Shown here: piece after piece, positions 1-7,026 of the stretch | Layout of the letters: each line of letters opens with the position of its first letter | Position numbering within the stretch: position 1 is the first letter of the stretch | Source: Bacteroides sp. CAG:1076 | GTDB lineage: Bacteria; Bacteroidota; Bacteroidia; Bacteroidales; Bacteroidaceae | Length of the DNA stretch: 8,952 bases | Assembly: GCA_000436795.1 (NCBI GenBank) | Contig: HF993198.1 | Span: 1 to 8,952, forward strand | Direction: 5' to 3' | Notes under the pieces: model-generated | What the model was told of the DNA's origin: nothing | Database searches by the model: none | The model's input: the letters and a program-made list of their open reading frames with translations, nothing else | Made by a program: the position numbers and the translations under genes

Positions 1-629
1 TTAATCTTTCGGTAAAAATTTACCGAAGTATTGAATGTCAATACACTTCCTTCTATATTAACTCGTTGGTCTGTTGTAGTGATAGTCATGTATTCAGGAA
101 ACTCAATTTTGAATCCTTTTTTGAGTGTCAGTGAATTATTCCCTTCTATGCTCATGTGCAATGAAGCGGGCATATTCACATCTGAACTGTATAATGCGGT
201 TACGTCAGTCGTTATGTTTCTCTTATCAATGTTGAAGGAGGTATTATCGTTTACGGTAGCCTCTAATGTTCCACTCGGTGAGATTTTATAGTTCAGTTCT
301 GTTCTCGCTGATTGAAGTTCTATTTCATTGGCATTAATGGTTATATCATCAATCGAAACACGAGTGTTAGAACCCTCTCCAGTTTGAGAAAGGGCATAGT
401 TGCCGTTGGCGTCTGCCTTTACAGTACTTCCTTCGTCCAAATCAAAAATCTTTTCCAGTGTAATGTCTTTGGTATTGCTTGCTGGAATAGTTAAATTCTC
501 GCCACCAACAGTGACTGTCATGTCGAGATCCTTACTTAAATCATAGTCATTGTCTACACACGCTGTCATACAACTGGATAGCAATATGAATGCGCAAGAT
601 AATGTTTGGGTTGTTAATTGTTTTTTCAT
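1..629 (-). CDS. Putative Bacteroidales surface or periplasmic lipoprotein, 3' end cut by window edge
   Basis: This reading frame starts at ATG 629 and stays open to the left edge, giving 209 residues with no stop. It begins MKKQLTTQTLSCAFILLSS, a lysine-rich start and short hydrophobic core typical of a type II signal peptide. Two cysteines could be lipidated: C20 (context L-S-S-C) and C24 (context M-T-A-C). C24 is followed by V-D-N-D-Y-D-L-S. Acidic residues just after the lipid cysteine are a known surface-export signal in Bacteroidetes, and 'C..D..YDLS.D.D' is a recurring N-terminus in uncharacterised Bacteroidales lipoproteins, so C24 is favoured. The rest is rich in Thr, Asn, Ile and Val with alternating hydrophobic residues, suggesting beta-sandwich or repeat structure; I recognise no enzyme motif. 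The leader before the ATG is A/T-rich with no Shine-Dalgarno, normal for this phylum. It is codirectional with nuoN but 206 bases away, so separate transcription is likely. Function unknown. Confidence 0.85.
   Translation of the reverse strand, partial: MKKQLTTQTLSCAFILLSSCMTACVDNDYDLSKDLDMTVTVGGENLTIPASNTKDITLEKIFDLDEGSTVKADANGNYALSQTGEGSNTRVSIDDITINANEIELQSARTELNYKISPSGTLEATVNDNTSFNIDKRNITTDVTALYSSDVNMPASLHMSIEGNNSLTLKKGFKIEFPEYMTITTTDQRVNIEGSVLTFNTSVNFYRKI
8..27. repeat. Perfect 9-bp inverted repeat inside the lipoprotein gene
   Basis: TTCGGTAAA at 8-16 and TTTACCGAA at 19-27 are exact reverse complements separated by two bases. On the mRNA of the lipoprotein gene this could fold into a short hairpin, with a few central bases forced open as the loop. 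It encodes part of the stretch S-V-N-F-Y-R-K, so the symmetry may be accidental. No U-run follows on the coding strand, so it does not look like a terminator. Confidence 0.5.
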
Positions 630-661
630 GAAATATATTATAAAAGTGAATAAATAAGCAT

Positions 662-798
662 TGCTGTCTGATAGAACACTTTTTAAATAAAAAATGTTTT
701 TTATTTAAAATAAAAAAACGATTTATTTTTTACTTAAAACCAACATAAATATCTGTATAAGATAATTATTGATCTGTAATTAGTTCTATCGGGCAGCA
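662..798. repeat. MITE-like segment with 16-bp terminal inverted repeats
   Basis: TGCTGTCTGATAGAAC at 662-677 and GTTCTATCGGGCAGCA at 783-798 are inverted copies matching at 14 of 16 positions, 105 bases apart. The two differences (667 against 793, 669 against 791) are both T opposite G. A plus-strand RNA could therefore pair over all 16 positions using two G-U wobbles, whereas a minus-strand RNA would have two A-C mismatches. The interior is strongly AT-rich and has no coding potential. The whole unit is 137 bases between the nuoN stop and the lipoprotein start. The size, terminal repeats and AT-rich core resemble a non-autonomous miniature transposable element, but I find no clear target-site duplication: the flanks are only loosely similar AT-rich sequence. 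A long-range RNA or DNA structure is the alternative. Confidence 0.5.
681..710. repeat. AT-only 14-bp palindrome with 2-base centre
   Basis: The arm TTTTAAATAAAAAA at 681-694 is perfectly complementary to TTTTTTATTTAAAA at 697-710, with TG at the centre. A second, overlapping palindrome (arms 697-706 and 708-717) shares its right half. An RNA hairpin here would be long but made only of A-U pairs, and no GC-rich stem with a following U-run is present. It could act as a weak terminator behind nuoN, an easily melted DNA site, or be a by-product of base composition. It lies inside the 137-base inverted-repeat segment. Confidence 0.45.
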
Positions 799-835
799 TA
801 AAATAAAAGCCTATGTTTTAATTGTTAATTTTATA

Positions 836-2263
836 TTATAGAGGTGCAACTTCTGTAAGCATCTGATAAACCGAGCTGCATACTCCTAACAGAATAACTC
901 CCATCAGGCAGATGAAGAGACAGGCACGGGTCATCGTGCTGCTCTTGAATGTAGCAAGTGGTGTATCGTTGGGTGTAATGTACATAGCTTTGACAATCAA
1001 CAAGTAGTAATACAATGAGATGATTGTATTGACCAAGGCCAAAAATACTACCAGCCAATGTCCTGCATGGAATGCAGCAGCAAATACAAAGAACTTAGAG
1101 AAGAATCCTGCAAAGGGAGGAATACCTGCCAGTGAGAACAAGGCAATAGTCATAACAAAACTCAGTTTCGGATTTGTTTTGTAGAAACCATTATAAGCAT
1201 CACGGTCTACAGCACCTCCATTATGTTGCTCTACGGTATTGATAACACCGAATACTGCCAAGTTAGCAACAATGTAAACTACTACGTAATACACCAGTGA
1301 AGCCACTCCTTGAGCTGAAGCTCCCAGTACGGCAAGCATAATATATCCAGCTTGTGAGATACTACTGTATGCCATGAAGCGTTTCAAGTCTTTTTGCAGG
1401 ATAGCAAATATGTTGGCTATGGTGATGGTCAATACGATTACAACAGAAAGCAACAAACTCCAGTCGGCAACCATCGGAGTAAATACTTTCAGCAGGATGC
1501 TCATCAAGGCAAAGGCAGCAGCTCCTTTCGAAATGACAGAAAGGTAGGCACTGACGGTTGTTGGAGCTCCCTGATAAGTATCAGGTGTCCACATATGGAA
1601 GGGAACAAGACTCAGTTTGAATCCTAATCCGGCGAAGAACAGTACCATTGCCAGTATCTGAAGCGGACTTCCTACCAGTTGTGTACTCAGGTCATTGAAA
1701 TACATCGTTCCACAAGTACCATATACTAATGATAAGCCATAAAGCATTAATCCTGATGAGAACATGGCATTTAAAATGAACTTAGCTCCGGCTTCAGCAC
1801 TATGGTGGCGATATTTATCGAATGCAACAAGACAAGCCATTGGGATGCTGGCAAGCTCCAGTCCAACATAGAACAGCAGGAAGCTGCCTGCACTGACCAT
1901 ATAGTACATACCCAGTAGGGTAGAAAGTGTCAGTAAATAAAATTCGCCTGCCTTATGGCGAGTGTCTTCACGGTTCAGCCAAGTGTCTGCTTGCATAAAT
2001 ACCAGCAAGGTTCCCAATGTAAGAATAATTTTTACGACAGAGGTCATCGGAGTATTTTGAAACATGCCTCCAAATGCCTCTCCACTGGCGGTAGAACCGA
2101 ATATATTATTAAGTAGCAGGATAACGAGCAATGCGCAGGAAAGTCTTTGCATGTTTTTCGGAGACGGTGTCTTCTGAAATAAATCGGCAAGTAGCACGAT
2201 TATCAGAATGATTGCCAAACCGATTTCTGCCTGCATAGTATGTATAGTTGTTATGATATCCAT
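836..2263 (-). CDS. nuoN: NuoN, complex I membrane subunit N (antiporter-like)
   Basis: This is a 475-residue, strongly hydrophobic protein of the length expected for NuoN, one of three antiporter-like subunits that each carry a proton half-channel pair in the membrane arm. Key charged residues are visible: E136 ([11 protein letters not shown]), K161 (AGAKFILNA), K216 ([17 protein letters not shown]), K246 (SVISKGAAA) and K390 ([11 protein letters not shown]). They correspond to E133, K158, K217, K247 and K395 of E. coli NuoN as I align them by eye. The [15 protein letters not shown] and [16 protein letters not shown] motifs are typical of the family. It starts at ATG 2263, six bases after the nuoM stop, and is the last nuo gene: the next gene is the unrelated lipoprotein. 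No convincing intrinsic terminator follows. The frame is intact. Confidence 0.96.
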   Translation of the reverse strand: MDIITTIHTMQAEIGLAIILIIVLLADLFQKTPSPKNMQRLSCALLVILLLNNIFGSTASGEAFGGMFQNTPMTSVVKIILTLGTLLVFMQADTWLNREDTRHKAGEFYLLTLSTLLGMYYMVSAGSFLLFYVGLELASIPMACLVAFDKYRHHSAEAGAKFILNAMFSSGLMLYGLSLVYGTCGTMYFNDLSTQLVGSPLQILAMVLFFAGLGFKLSLVPFHMWTPDTYQGAPTTVSAYLSVISKGAAAFALMSILLKVFTPMVADWSLLLSVVIVLTITIANIFAILQKDLKRFMAYSSISQAGYIMLAVLGASAQGVASLVYYVVVYIVANLAVFGVINTVEQHNGGAVDRDAYNGFYKTNPKLSFVMTIALFSLAGIPPFAGFFSKFFVFAAAFHAGHWLVVFLALVNTIISLYYYLLIVKAMYITPNDTPLATFKSSTMTRACLFICLMGVILLGVCSSVYQMLTEVAPL

Positions 2264-2269
2264 AATGCA

Positions 2270-3754
2270 TTATAATTGACAAAGTTGTGAAATAATAGGT
2301 TCTACACTGCCGCTGATTACATGACTTACCCAGTAAGGAGCCAGACCTAATCCAGCTACAGCTACGATAAGACAGATGACAGCAAAACGTTCATCCCATG
2401 TTGCATCAGTCAGTTTCAGATGTTCCGGGTTGGTGCAAGTGCCATACAGTATCTTTCCGACTACACGCAGGATGTAGACTGCTGTAATGACAATACTCAT
2501 TGTAGCAATAATGGTACATACACGGTGGAAAGCATCTGCATGTTGGAAAGAACCAACAAATACTGTCATTTCTGCGATAAAACCACTTAAACCCGGAAGA
2601 CCGAGGTTAGCAAGTCCGGCAATAACGTATCCTACAGAAAGGAAAGGCATAATTTTCATCAGGCCACTTAACTGGCGGATATCACGCGTATGTGTACGGC
2701 CGTAAATCATACCGATTAATGCGAAGAACAAGGCTGTCATTAATCCGTGGCTCAACATCTGGAGAATAGCACCTGTTGCACTTACCTTTGTCATCATCAG
2801 CAGAGCAAAAAGCACCAGTCCGCAGTGGCTTACTGAAGAGTAGGCATTGATGTATTTCAAGTCGGTTTGTACTACCGCACTAAAAGCACCGTATACCACT
2901 GAAATGGTCGTCAGTACCAAGAAGAAGTCTCCCCAAATAGCAGCACCGGTAGGCATCAGGAACATGGCGATACGGAAGCATCCGTAGCCTCCCAGTTTCA
3001 TCAATACACCGGCATGCAACATAGAAACGGCAGTCGGTGCTGAAGCATGACCATCGGGGCTCCATGTATGGAAGGGGAATAAAGCACCCAGTACACCAAA
3101 TCCGAGGAATACCATCGGGAAGAAAATACGCTGCATTTCGGTTGGTATCTGTAACTTGACAATCTCAAGGATGTTCATGGTTTCACCTCCGGCACCGTAG
3201 AAGATACCCAGAATACCAATCAGCAAGAAGGCGGAACCTCCCATCAACATCAGTGTCAGTTTCATTGCTGCATATTCTTTTTTACCACTACCCCATACAC
3301 CGATAAGCAGGTACATTGGAATCAAGGCAACTTCGTAGAACATGAACATGGTGAAAAGGTCAGTAGAAATAAAGAAACCGAATACTCCTGTGCTCAATAA
3401 GGTAAACCAGAGGAAATATTCTTTAGTCAATGGTTTCAGTTTCCATGATGCAAAGGTTCCGGTAAAGACGATGATGGAACTCAGTAATAGCATTACTACA
3501 GAAATACCATCTACACCAACCGAATAAGCAATATGCAATGGAGCATACCAGGTAATGCTGTCTGTAAATAACATTTCATCTGTAGCTCCGCCGTTTCGTA
3601 GTCCTATATAAGAAACTGTCAGGTAGGCAGCAAGAATCAGCAGAAGTGTGGAGCCGGCTACCATTACCCCTCTTACCTGGTTCACGTTGCGCGCGATCCA
3701 TAGTCCGAGCAACATGAGCAGAGGAATTAAAACAAAAAGACTTAATATATTCAT
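2270..3754 (-). CDS. nuoM: NuoM, complex I membrane subunit M (antiporter-like), TM7 lysine replaced
   Basis: This 494-residue NuoM is the middle antiporter-like subunit of the membrane arm. The start is ATG 3754, which overlaps the nuoL stop as ATGA; a longer frame back to 3802 is possible but would run inside nuoL and add a non-hydrophobic tail. Conserved positions include E141 (FMFYEVALIPMYLLIG), K253 (AGVLMKLGGYG), H310 (SSVSHCG), H336 (MLSHGL) and E395 (SGFIAEMTVF), matching E. coli E144, K265, H322, H348 and E407. The oddity is TM7. The family pattern F-A-I-K-V-P-L-F-P-F-H-T-W is here F-G-V-L-G-A-L-F-P-F-H-T-W, aligned without gaps, so the catalytic TM7 lysine (E. coli K234) is L222, encoded CTG at 3091-3089. 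The rest of the protein looks intact, so this is a real variant or lineage feature, not decay. Confidence 0.96.
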   Translation of the reverse strand: MNILSLFVLIPLLMLLGLWIARNVNQVRGVMVAGSTLLLILAAYLTVSYIGLRNGGATDEMLFTDSITWYAPLHIAYSVGVDGISVVMLLLSSIIVFTGTFASWKLKPLTKEYFLWFTLLSTGVFGFFISTDLFTMFMFYEVALIPMYLLIGVWGSGKKEYAAMKLTLMLMGGSAFLLIGILGIFYGAGGETMNILEIVKLQIPTEMQRIFFPMVFLGFGVLGALFPFHTWSPDGHASAPTAVSMLHAGVLMKLGGYGCFRIAMFLMPTGAAIWGDFFLVLTTISVVYGAFSAVVQTDLKYINAYSSVSHCGLVLFALLMMTKVSATGAILQMLSHGLMTALFFALIGMIYGRTHTRDIRQLSGLMKIMPFLSVGYVIAGLANLGLPGLSGFIAEMTVFVGSFQHADAFHRVCTIIATMSIVITAVYILRVVGKILYGTCTNPEHLKLTDATWDERFAVICLIVAVAGLGLAPYWVSHVISGSVEPIISQLCQL

Positions 3755-5643
3755 AATACTAATAACATGACGGTTAATACTATAACTCCGCCCAGGAACC
3801 ACATGGTGTAGCTCTGAACTTTACCATTTTGTAAAGGTTGTACACTTTCGCCGGCTGCATTGGTGCTCCAGGCCATGAAGTTCATGAACTGGTCAATAAC
3901 GTGACGGTCGAACCATGCAAGTGGAGTAGATATGCAACGGAAAATAATTTTCTTGGTAACGAACAACCATATTTCATCCATATAGAAACGTCTGTATGCT
4001 GCACGATGCAAGGTACTGAAACGTTTTGCCAGCATGTCTGCAACGGGCTGTTTATCGCGTGCATACATCCATGTAGCAAGTAAAATAGCTATGACAGCTA
4101 CGATGACACTGGTTATAGCTACTTGTGCATTGAGGTGAATATCGTATGCTTCACCGTTAGCCGAAACAAAGTGTCCGAAAGGAAGAATCCATCCGCAGAC
4201 GATGGTTACGGCAGCAAGGAACATCAGCGGGAAGGTCATAGTCAGAGGACTTTCGTGAGGAACGTGCTCTGCATGAAGTTCTTTATTTTCTGTACCCCAG
4301 AAGATTCCGTAGTATAAGCGGAACATATAGAAAGCTGTCATACCTGCAATGATTGTCATGATCCATCCCATTACCGGGCTGAACTGGAAGCAGGCAGTCA
4401 GAATCTCATCCTTCGAGAAGAAACCAGAGAACGGAGGAATACCGGCAATAGCCAGACAGGCAATCAGGAATGTGATGTGAGTGATAGGCATGTATTTGCG
4501 AAGTCCTCCCATGGTAGACATTTCGTTGCTATGTACTGCATGGATAATACATCCAGCTCCTAAGAATAGTAAGGCTTTGAACATGGCATGAGTGAACAGG
4601 TGGAACATTCCTGCCATATAACCTAAACCGCCTTCGTGCGGGCTGTTGGAAGTACATACACCAAGTGCAACCATCATAAAACCAATTTGTGAAATGGTTG
4701 AGAAGGCAAGTACACGTTTGATATCACTTTGTGCACAGGCTACAGATGCTGCATAGAAAGCGGTAAATGCTCCTATGTAAGCAACCCAGTGCAGGGTGTG
4801 GGGAGCGAATCCGATAAATAGCGGGAACATGCGGGCTACCAGATAGACACCTGCTACAACCATGGTTGCTGCATGGATCAGGGCGCTGACTGGAGTCGGA
4901 CCTTCCATGGCATCAGGTAACCAGATATGCAGCGGGAACATGGCACTTTTTCCGGCACCACCCACGAACATCAGTCCCAGTGCCCAAGGAAGTACCATTC
5001 CGGCTTTCATCAGTTGTTCTTCACCCGGAGTGAAAGTAAAGGTATGCATGTAGTAGCCGTAAATCAGAATACCGATCAGGAATCCAAGGTCGGCAAATCG
5101 AGTCACGATAAATGCTTTCTTGCTGGCCGCAATAGCTTCCGGTTTAGTATAGTAGAAACCGATGAGCAAGTAAGAAGAAACACCTACCAGCTCCCAGAAC
5201 ACATACATCTGGAAAATATTCGTAGCGAGGACAAGTCCCAGCATTGAAAATGTAAAGAGCGACAGGAATGCGTAATAACGCTGGAATCCTTTTTCTCCTT
5301 TCATGTAGCCGAATGAGTAGATGTGTACCATCAGGCTGACTGTAGAAATGACTACCAGCATCATGACCGAAATAGGATCGAGCAGGATTCCCATGTCAAT
5401 ATGAAGGGAGTCGGTGAAAGGTAGCCACTGGATGTTCCACGGAGTCAGTGTCGGGAATACTCCTTCGGCAGTACGTGGCGCTGTAAAGTAATTGATAGCG
5501 GTGAGGTAACTCAATACGGTAACTATAGCCAGTGAGAGAGTTCCGATCAGCCCCGCTACACGATGCTTCATGAACATGCCTGTCAGTCCCAGGATCAGGA
5601 AGCTTAGCACAGGCAGTGCGAGTATCAGAATTGTATATTCCAT
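3751..5643 (-). CDS. nuoL: NuoL, complex I membrane subunit L (distal antiporter-like, with lateral helix)
   Basis: This 630-residue NuoL is the distal proton-pumping subunit. I place the start at ATG 5643 (MEYTILILALPVLSF); a TTG two codons upstream is less likely. Residues of the proton path are present: E151 (YVFWELVGVSSYLLIGF), D185 (TRFADLGF), K232 (GGAGKSAMFPLHIWLPDAM), H257 (SALIHAATMV), K309 (QSDIKRVLAFSTISQIGFM), K356 (THAMFKALLFLGAG) and K411 (GFFSKDEIL), matching E. coli E144, D178, K229, H254, K305, K342 and K399. The long segment after about residue 500, with a charged stretch (RDKQPVADMLAKRF, RRFYMDEIW) and a last hydrophobic helix, fits the lateral helix and anchor that run along the membrane arm. 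It follows nuoK after 19 bases and overlaps nuoM by four, suggesting translational coupling. Confidence 0.97.
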   Translation of the reverse strand: MEYTILILALPVLSFLILGLTGMFMKHRVAGLIGTLSLAIVTVLSYLTAINYFTAPRTAEGVFPTLTPWNIQWLPFTDSLHIDMGILLDPISVMMLVVISTVSLMVHIYSFGYMKGEKGFQRYYAFLSLFTFSMLGLVLATNIFQMYVFWELVGVSSYLLIGFYYTKPEAIAASKKAFIVTRFADLGFLIGILIYGYYMHTFTFTPGEEQLMKAGMVLPWALGLMFVGGAGKSAMFPLHIWLPDAMEGPTPVSALIHAATMVVAGVYLVARMFPLFIGFAPHTLHWVAYIGAFTAFYAASVACAQSDIKRVLAFSTISQIGFMMVALGVCTSNSPHEGGLGYMAGMFHLFTHAMFKALLFLGAGCIIHAVHSNEMSTMGGLRKYMPITHITFLIACLAIAGIPPFSGFFSKDEILTACFQFSPVMGWIMTIIAGMTAFYMFRLYYGIFWGTENKELHAEHVPHESPLTMTFPLMFLAAVTIVCGWILPFGHFVSANGEAYDIHLNAQVAITSVIVAVIAILLATWMYARDKQPVADMLAKRFSTLHRAAYRRFYMDEIWLFVTKKIIFRCISTPLAWFDRHVIDQFMNFMAWSTNAAGESVQPLQNGKVQSYTMWFLGGVIVLTVMLLVL

Positions 5644-5662
5644 AATCAAAATACTGTTTTAG

Positions 5663-5980
5663 TTATCCTTTCAGATCGGTAATATCGTCGGTCAAGATTT
5701 GTTTGATATTGCGGTACACATTAATAATAATGGCAATGGCAACAGCGGTTTCTGCGGCTGCGATAGCGATACCAAACAGACTGAAGAAATGACCTTCCAG
5801 ATGATCCGGAAAAAGGTAACGATTGAATACTGCAAAATTGATGTTTGTTGCGTTCAGCATAAGCTCTACCGAGATGAGCAGTGCAAGCAGGTTTTTACGG
5901 GTAAAGAATCCATAAATTCCGCAGAACATCATAATGGTACTGATGACCAGATAATGTATTACGTGTATTTCTATTTCCAT
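5663..5980 (-). CDS. nuoK: NuoK, complex I membrane subunit K
   Basis: NuoK here is 105 residues with three predicted membrane helices, close to the usual 100. It lies between NuoJ and NuoN in the membrane arm and carries part of the central charged axis. Both signature glutamates are present: E39 (LLALLISVELMLNATNINF, E. coli E36) and E77 (IAIAAAETAVAIAIII, E. coli E72). The C-terminal D-I-T-D-L-K-G tail resembles the usual NuoK ending. The start ATG 5980 lies 12 bases behind the nuoJ stop with no Shine-Dalgarno, as is common in Bacteroidetes. The product is too small to be called on length alone, but the motifs and position make the call firm. Confidence 0.96.
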   Translation of the reverse strand: MEIEIHVIHYLVISTIMMFCGIYGFFTRKNLLALLISVELMLNATNINFAVFNRYLFPDHLEGHFFSLFGIAIAAAETAVAIAIIINVYRNIKQILTDDITDLKG

Positions 5981-5992
5981 AATCGTAATTTT

Positions 5993-6508
5993 TTATTTTT
6001 CCTTTCTTGCTATCAGAATACCACCGATCATACATGCCAGCAACAGGACGCTGACTACTTCGAACGGTAGAACGAACTGGTATTTTCCGGTACCGATTAG
6101 TGCGAGACCGATTTCACGAGCAGGCAATTCTACGCCTTGTGGAATCATGTTGAGTGCAAATCCGTTGGTGAAAACCAAGAATAATACCAGCGCTGCTCCA
6201 ATAACAGTGGTAAGTAGTACACTAATTAGTTTAGCCCGATTCATCCGGTATTTCATGTCCTTATCCGACTGAGTCAGCAGGATGGAGAATACATATAATA
6301 CAACAATACCTCCGGCGTATACCATTAACTGTACAGCTCCCAGGAAGGTGTATCCCAATACGCCATAGATAGCTCCGGTGCCGAACAGCACGAAAAGCAG
6401 ATAAGTGGCGGCACGTAAGATTTTTCCAGTCGTTACAGCCAGTACGGAAAATACTGCAATAGCTGCTGCAACAACATAGAATACGATTTCTTGAAGTGTT
6501 AATTCCAT
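5993..6508 (-). CDS. nuoJ: NuoJ, complex I membrane subunit J
   Basis: NuoJ, 171 residues (E. coli about 184), has five predicted membrane helices. It is the subunit whose third helix carries a pi-bulge that links quinone chemistry to the pump modules. That helix is seen as FLGAVQLMVYAGGIVVLYVF (about residues 55-74), with the conserved Y64-A-G. The C-terminal FEVVSVLLLACMIGGILIARKEK is also characteristic. The start ATG 6508 is 12 bases after the nuoI stop and has a purine-rich AAGGAG five bases upstream, unusual among genes of this operon. The hydrophilic loop around residues 80-92 (QSDKDMKYRMNRA) is ordinary. The frame is intact. Confidence 0.95.
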   Translation of the reverse strand: MELTLQEIVFYVVAAAIAVFSVLAVTTGKILRAATYLLFVLFGTGAIYGVLGYTFLGAVQLMVYAGGIVVLYVFSILLTQSDKDMKYRMNRAKLISVLLTTVIGAALVLFLVFTNGFALNMIPQGVELPAREIGLALIGTGKYQFVLPFEVVSVLLLACMIGGILIARKEK

Positions 6509-6513
6509 ATTCT

Positions 6514-6519
6514 CTCCTT
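6514..6519 (-). promoter_or_regulatory. Shine-Dalgarno-like ribosome binding site for nuoJ
   Basis: On the minus strand the sequence AAGGAG lies five bases before the nuoJ ATG, within the run AAAAAGGAGAGA. Bacteroidetes genes mostly lack such sites, and no other nuo start in this window shows one this clear, so it stands out. It supports ATG 6508 as the start and may raise NuoJ translation relative to its neighbours; the second point is inference. Confidence 0.6.
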
Positions 6520-6520
6520 T

Positions 6521-6988
6521 TTATTTAGCAAGTGTTGAACCTTCGTGGTTTAGTGTCAGCAGGAGCTTATCTTTTTCGAAGACTGCATTTTCAAAATCAT
6601 TGCTGAACTTGATGGCTCCATGAGGACATGCGTTGACGCATAATTCACAGAACATGCATGAGCCCAGATTGTATTGGTATTTCACTAAAACCTTTTTCTT
6701 TTTACCATCTTCATCTTCGCGCATTTCAGAAATAACCTTGATGGTGCCGTTCGGGCAGGACATCTGGCACAAGCCGCAGGCTATGCAGTGATGATGGTTC
6801 TCACTGTCGTGTATCATAACAAGCTTTGCGCGGTGACGTTCGGGAATATGCAATGTAGTATGACGGTTCTCCGGATACTGTTCGGTTACTTTAGGCTGCC
6901 AGAACACTTTCATGGATGTACGCATACCGATCAGCAGGCTTTTTACTCCTGAAGTAAATCCTTTTATATATTCACTAAAACTTTCCAT
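6521..6988 (-). CDS. nuoI: NuoI, complex I 2x[4Fe-4S] ferredoxin-like subunit
   Basis: NuoI passes electrons through clusters N6a and N6b towards N2 and the quinone site, at the base of the peripheral arm. The 155-residue protein has two complete CxxCxxCxxxCP motifs: C68, C71, C74, C78 (HHHCIACGLCQMSCP) and C111, C114, C117, C121 (SCMFCELCVNACP). All eight ligands are present. An N-terminal segment (about residues 1-30) would form the amphipathic anchor, and R-H-R-A-K-L precedes the first cluster as in homologues. Two local features differ from E. coli: three histidines (65-67) next to the first ligand, and a charged EDEDGKKKK stretch (91-99) between the clusters, a few residues longer than in E. 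coli. It lacks most of the long C-terminal tail of E. coli NuoI (180 residues). It lies 38 bases after nuoH. Confidence 0.97.
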   Translation of the reverse strand: MESFSEYIKGFTSGVKSLLIGMRTSMKVFWQPKVTEQYPENRHTTLHIPERHRAKLVMIHDSENHHHCIACGLCQMSCPNGTIKVISEMREDEDGKKKKVLVKYQYNLGSCMFCELCVNACPHGAIKFSNDFENAVFEKDKLLLTLNHEGSTLAK

Positions 6989-7026
6989 AATGTTTTGTTG
7001 ATAGCAATTCCTATCTTATCGGTTGA

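Noticed and set aside
31..494. Two plus-strand open frames (31-291 and 312-494)
   Set aside because: They lie wholly inside the minus-strand lipoprotein frame, which has a proper signal peptide; the plus-strand translations show no domain or start context.
740..747. Possible Bacteroides -7 promoter element TATGTTGG on the minus strand for the lipoprotein gene
   Set aside because: It resembles TAnnTTTG at all but one fixed position, but no TTTG-like -33 element lies at the right distance, and AT-rich DNA yields such matches often.
646..812. Target-site duplication flanking the 662-798 inverted-repeat unit
   Set aside because: Both flanks contain similar AT-rich strings (TAAATAAGC and AATAAAAGC), but no exact direct repeat abuts the arms at both ends.
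772..835. Intrinsic terminator directly after nuoN
   Set aside because: No GC-rich stem followed by a U-run is seen on the minus strand in the bases after the stop codon.
3755..3802. Upstream start for nuoM at 3802
   Set aside because: It would add 16 mostly polar residues (MVPGRSYSINRH and on) encoded inside the end of nuoL; ATG 3754 gives the usual hydrophobic NuoM start and an ATGA overlap.
4927..5247. Plus-strand open frame of 106 codons, and similar ones at 5699-6070 and 7348-7692
   Set aside because: Each is antisense to a well-supported nuo gene (nuoL, nuoK/nuoJ, nuoH), with composition and sequence expected of a complementary-strand shadow.
5644..5649. TTG start for nuoL at 5649
   Set aside because: ATG 5643, two codons later, gives MEYTILILALPVL, a normal NuoL N-terminus, and is the more probable start.
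6994..7012. Small inverted repeat GATAG/CTATC in the nuoH-nuoI gap
   Set aside because: Arms of only five bases with a six-base loop are expected by chance and nothing else suggests a processing or regulatory site.
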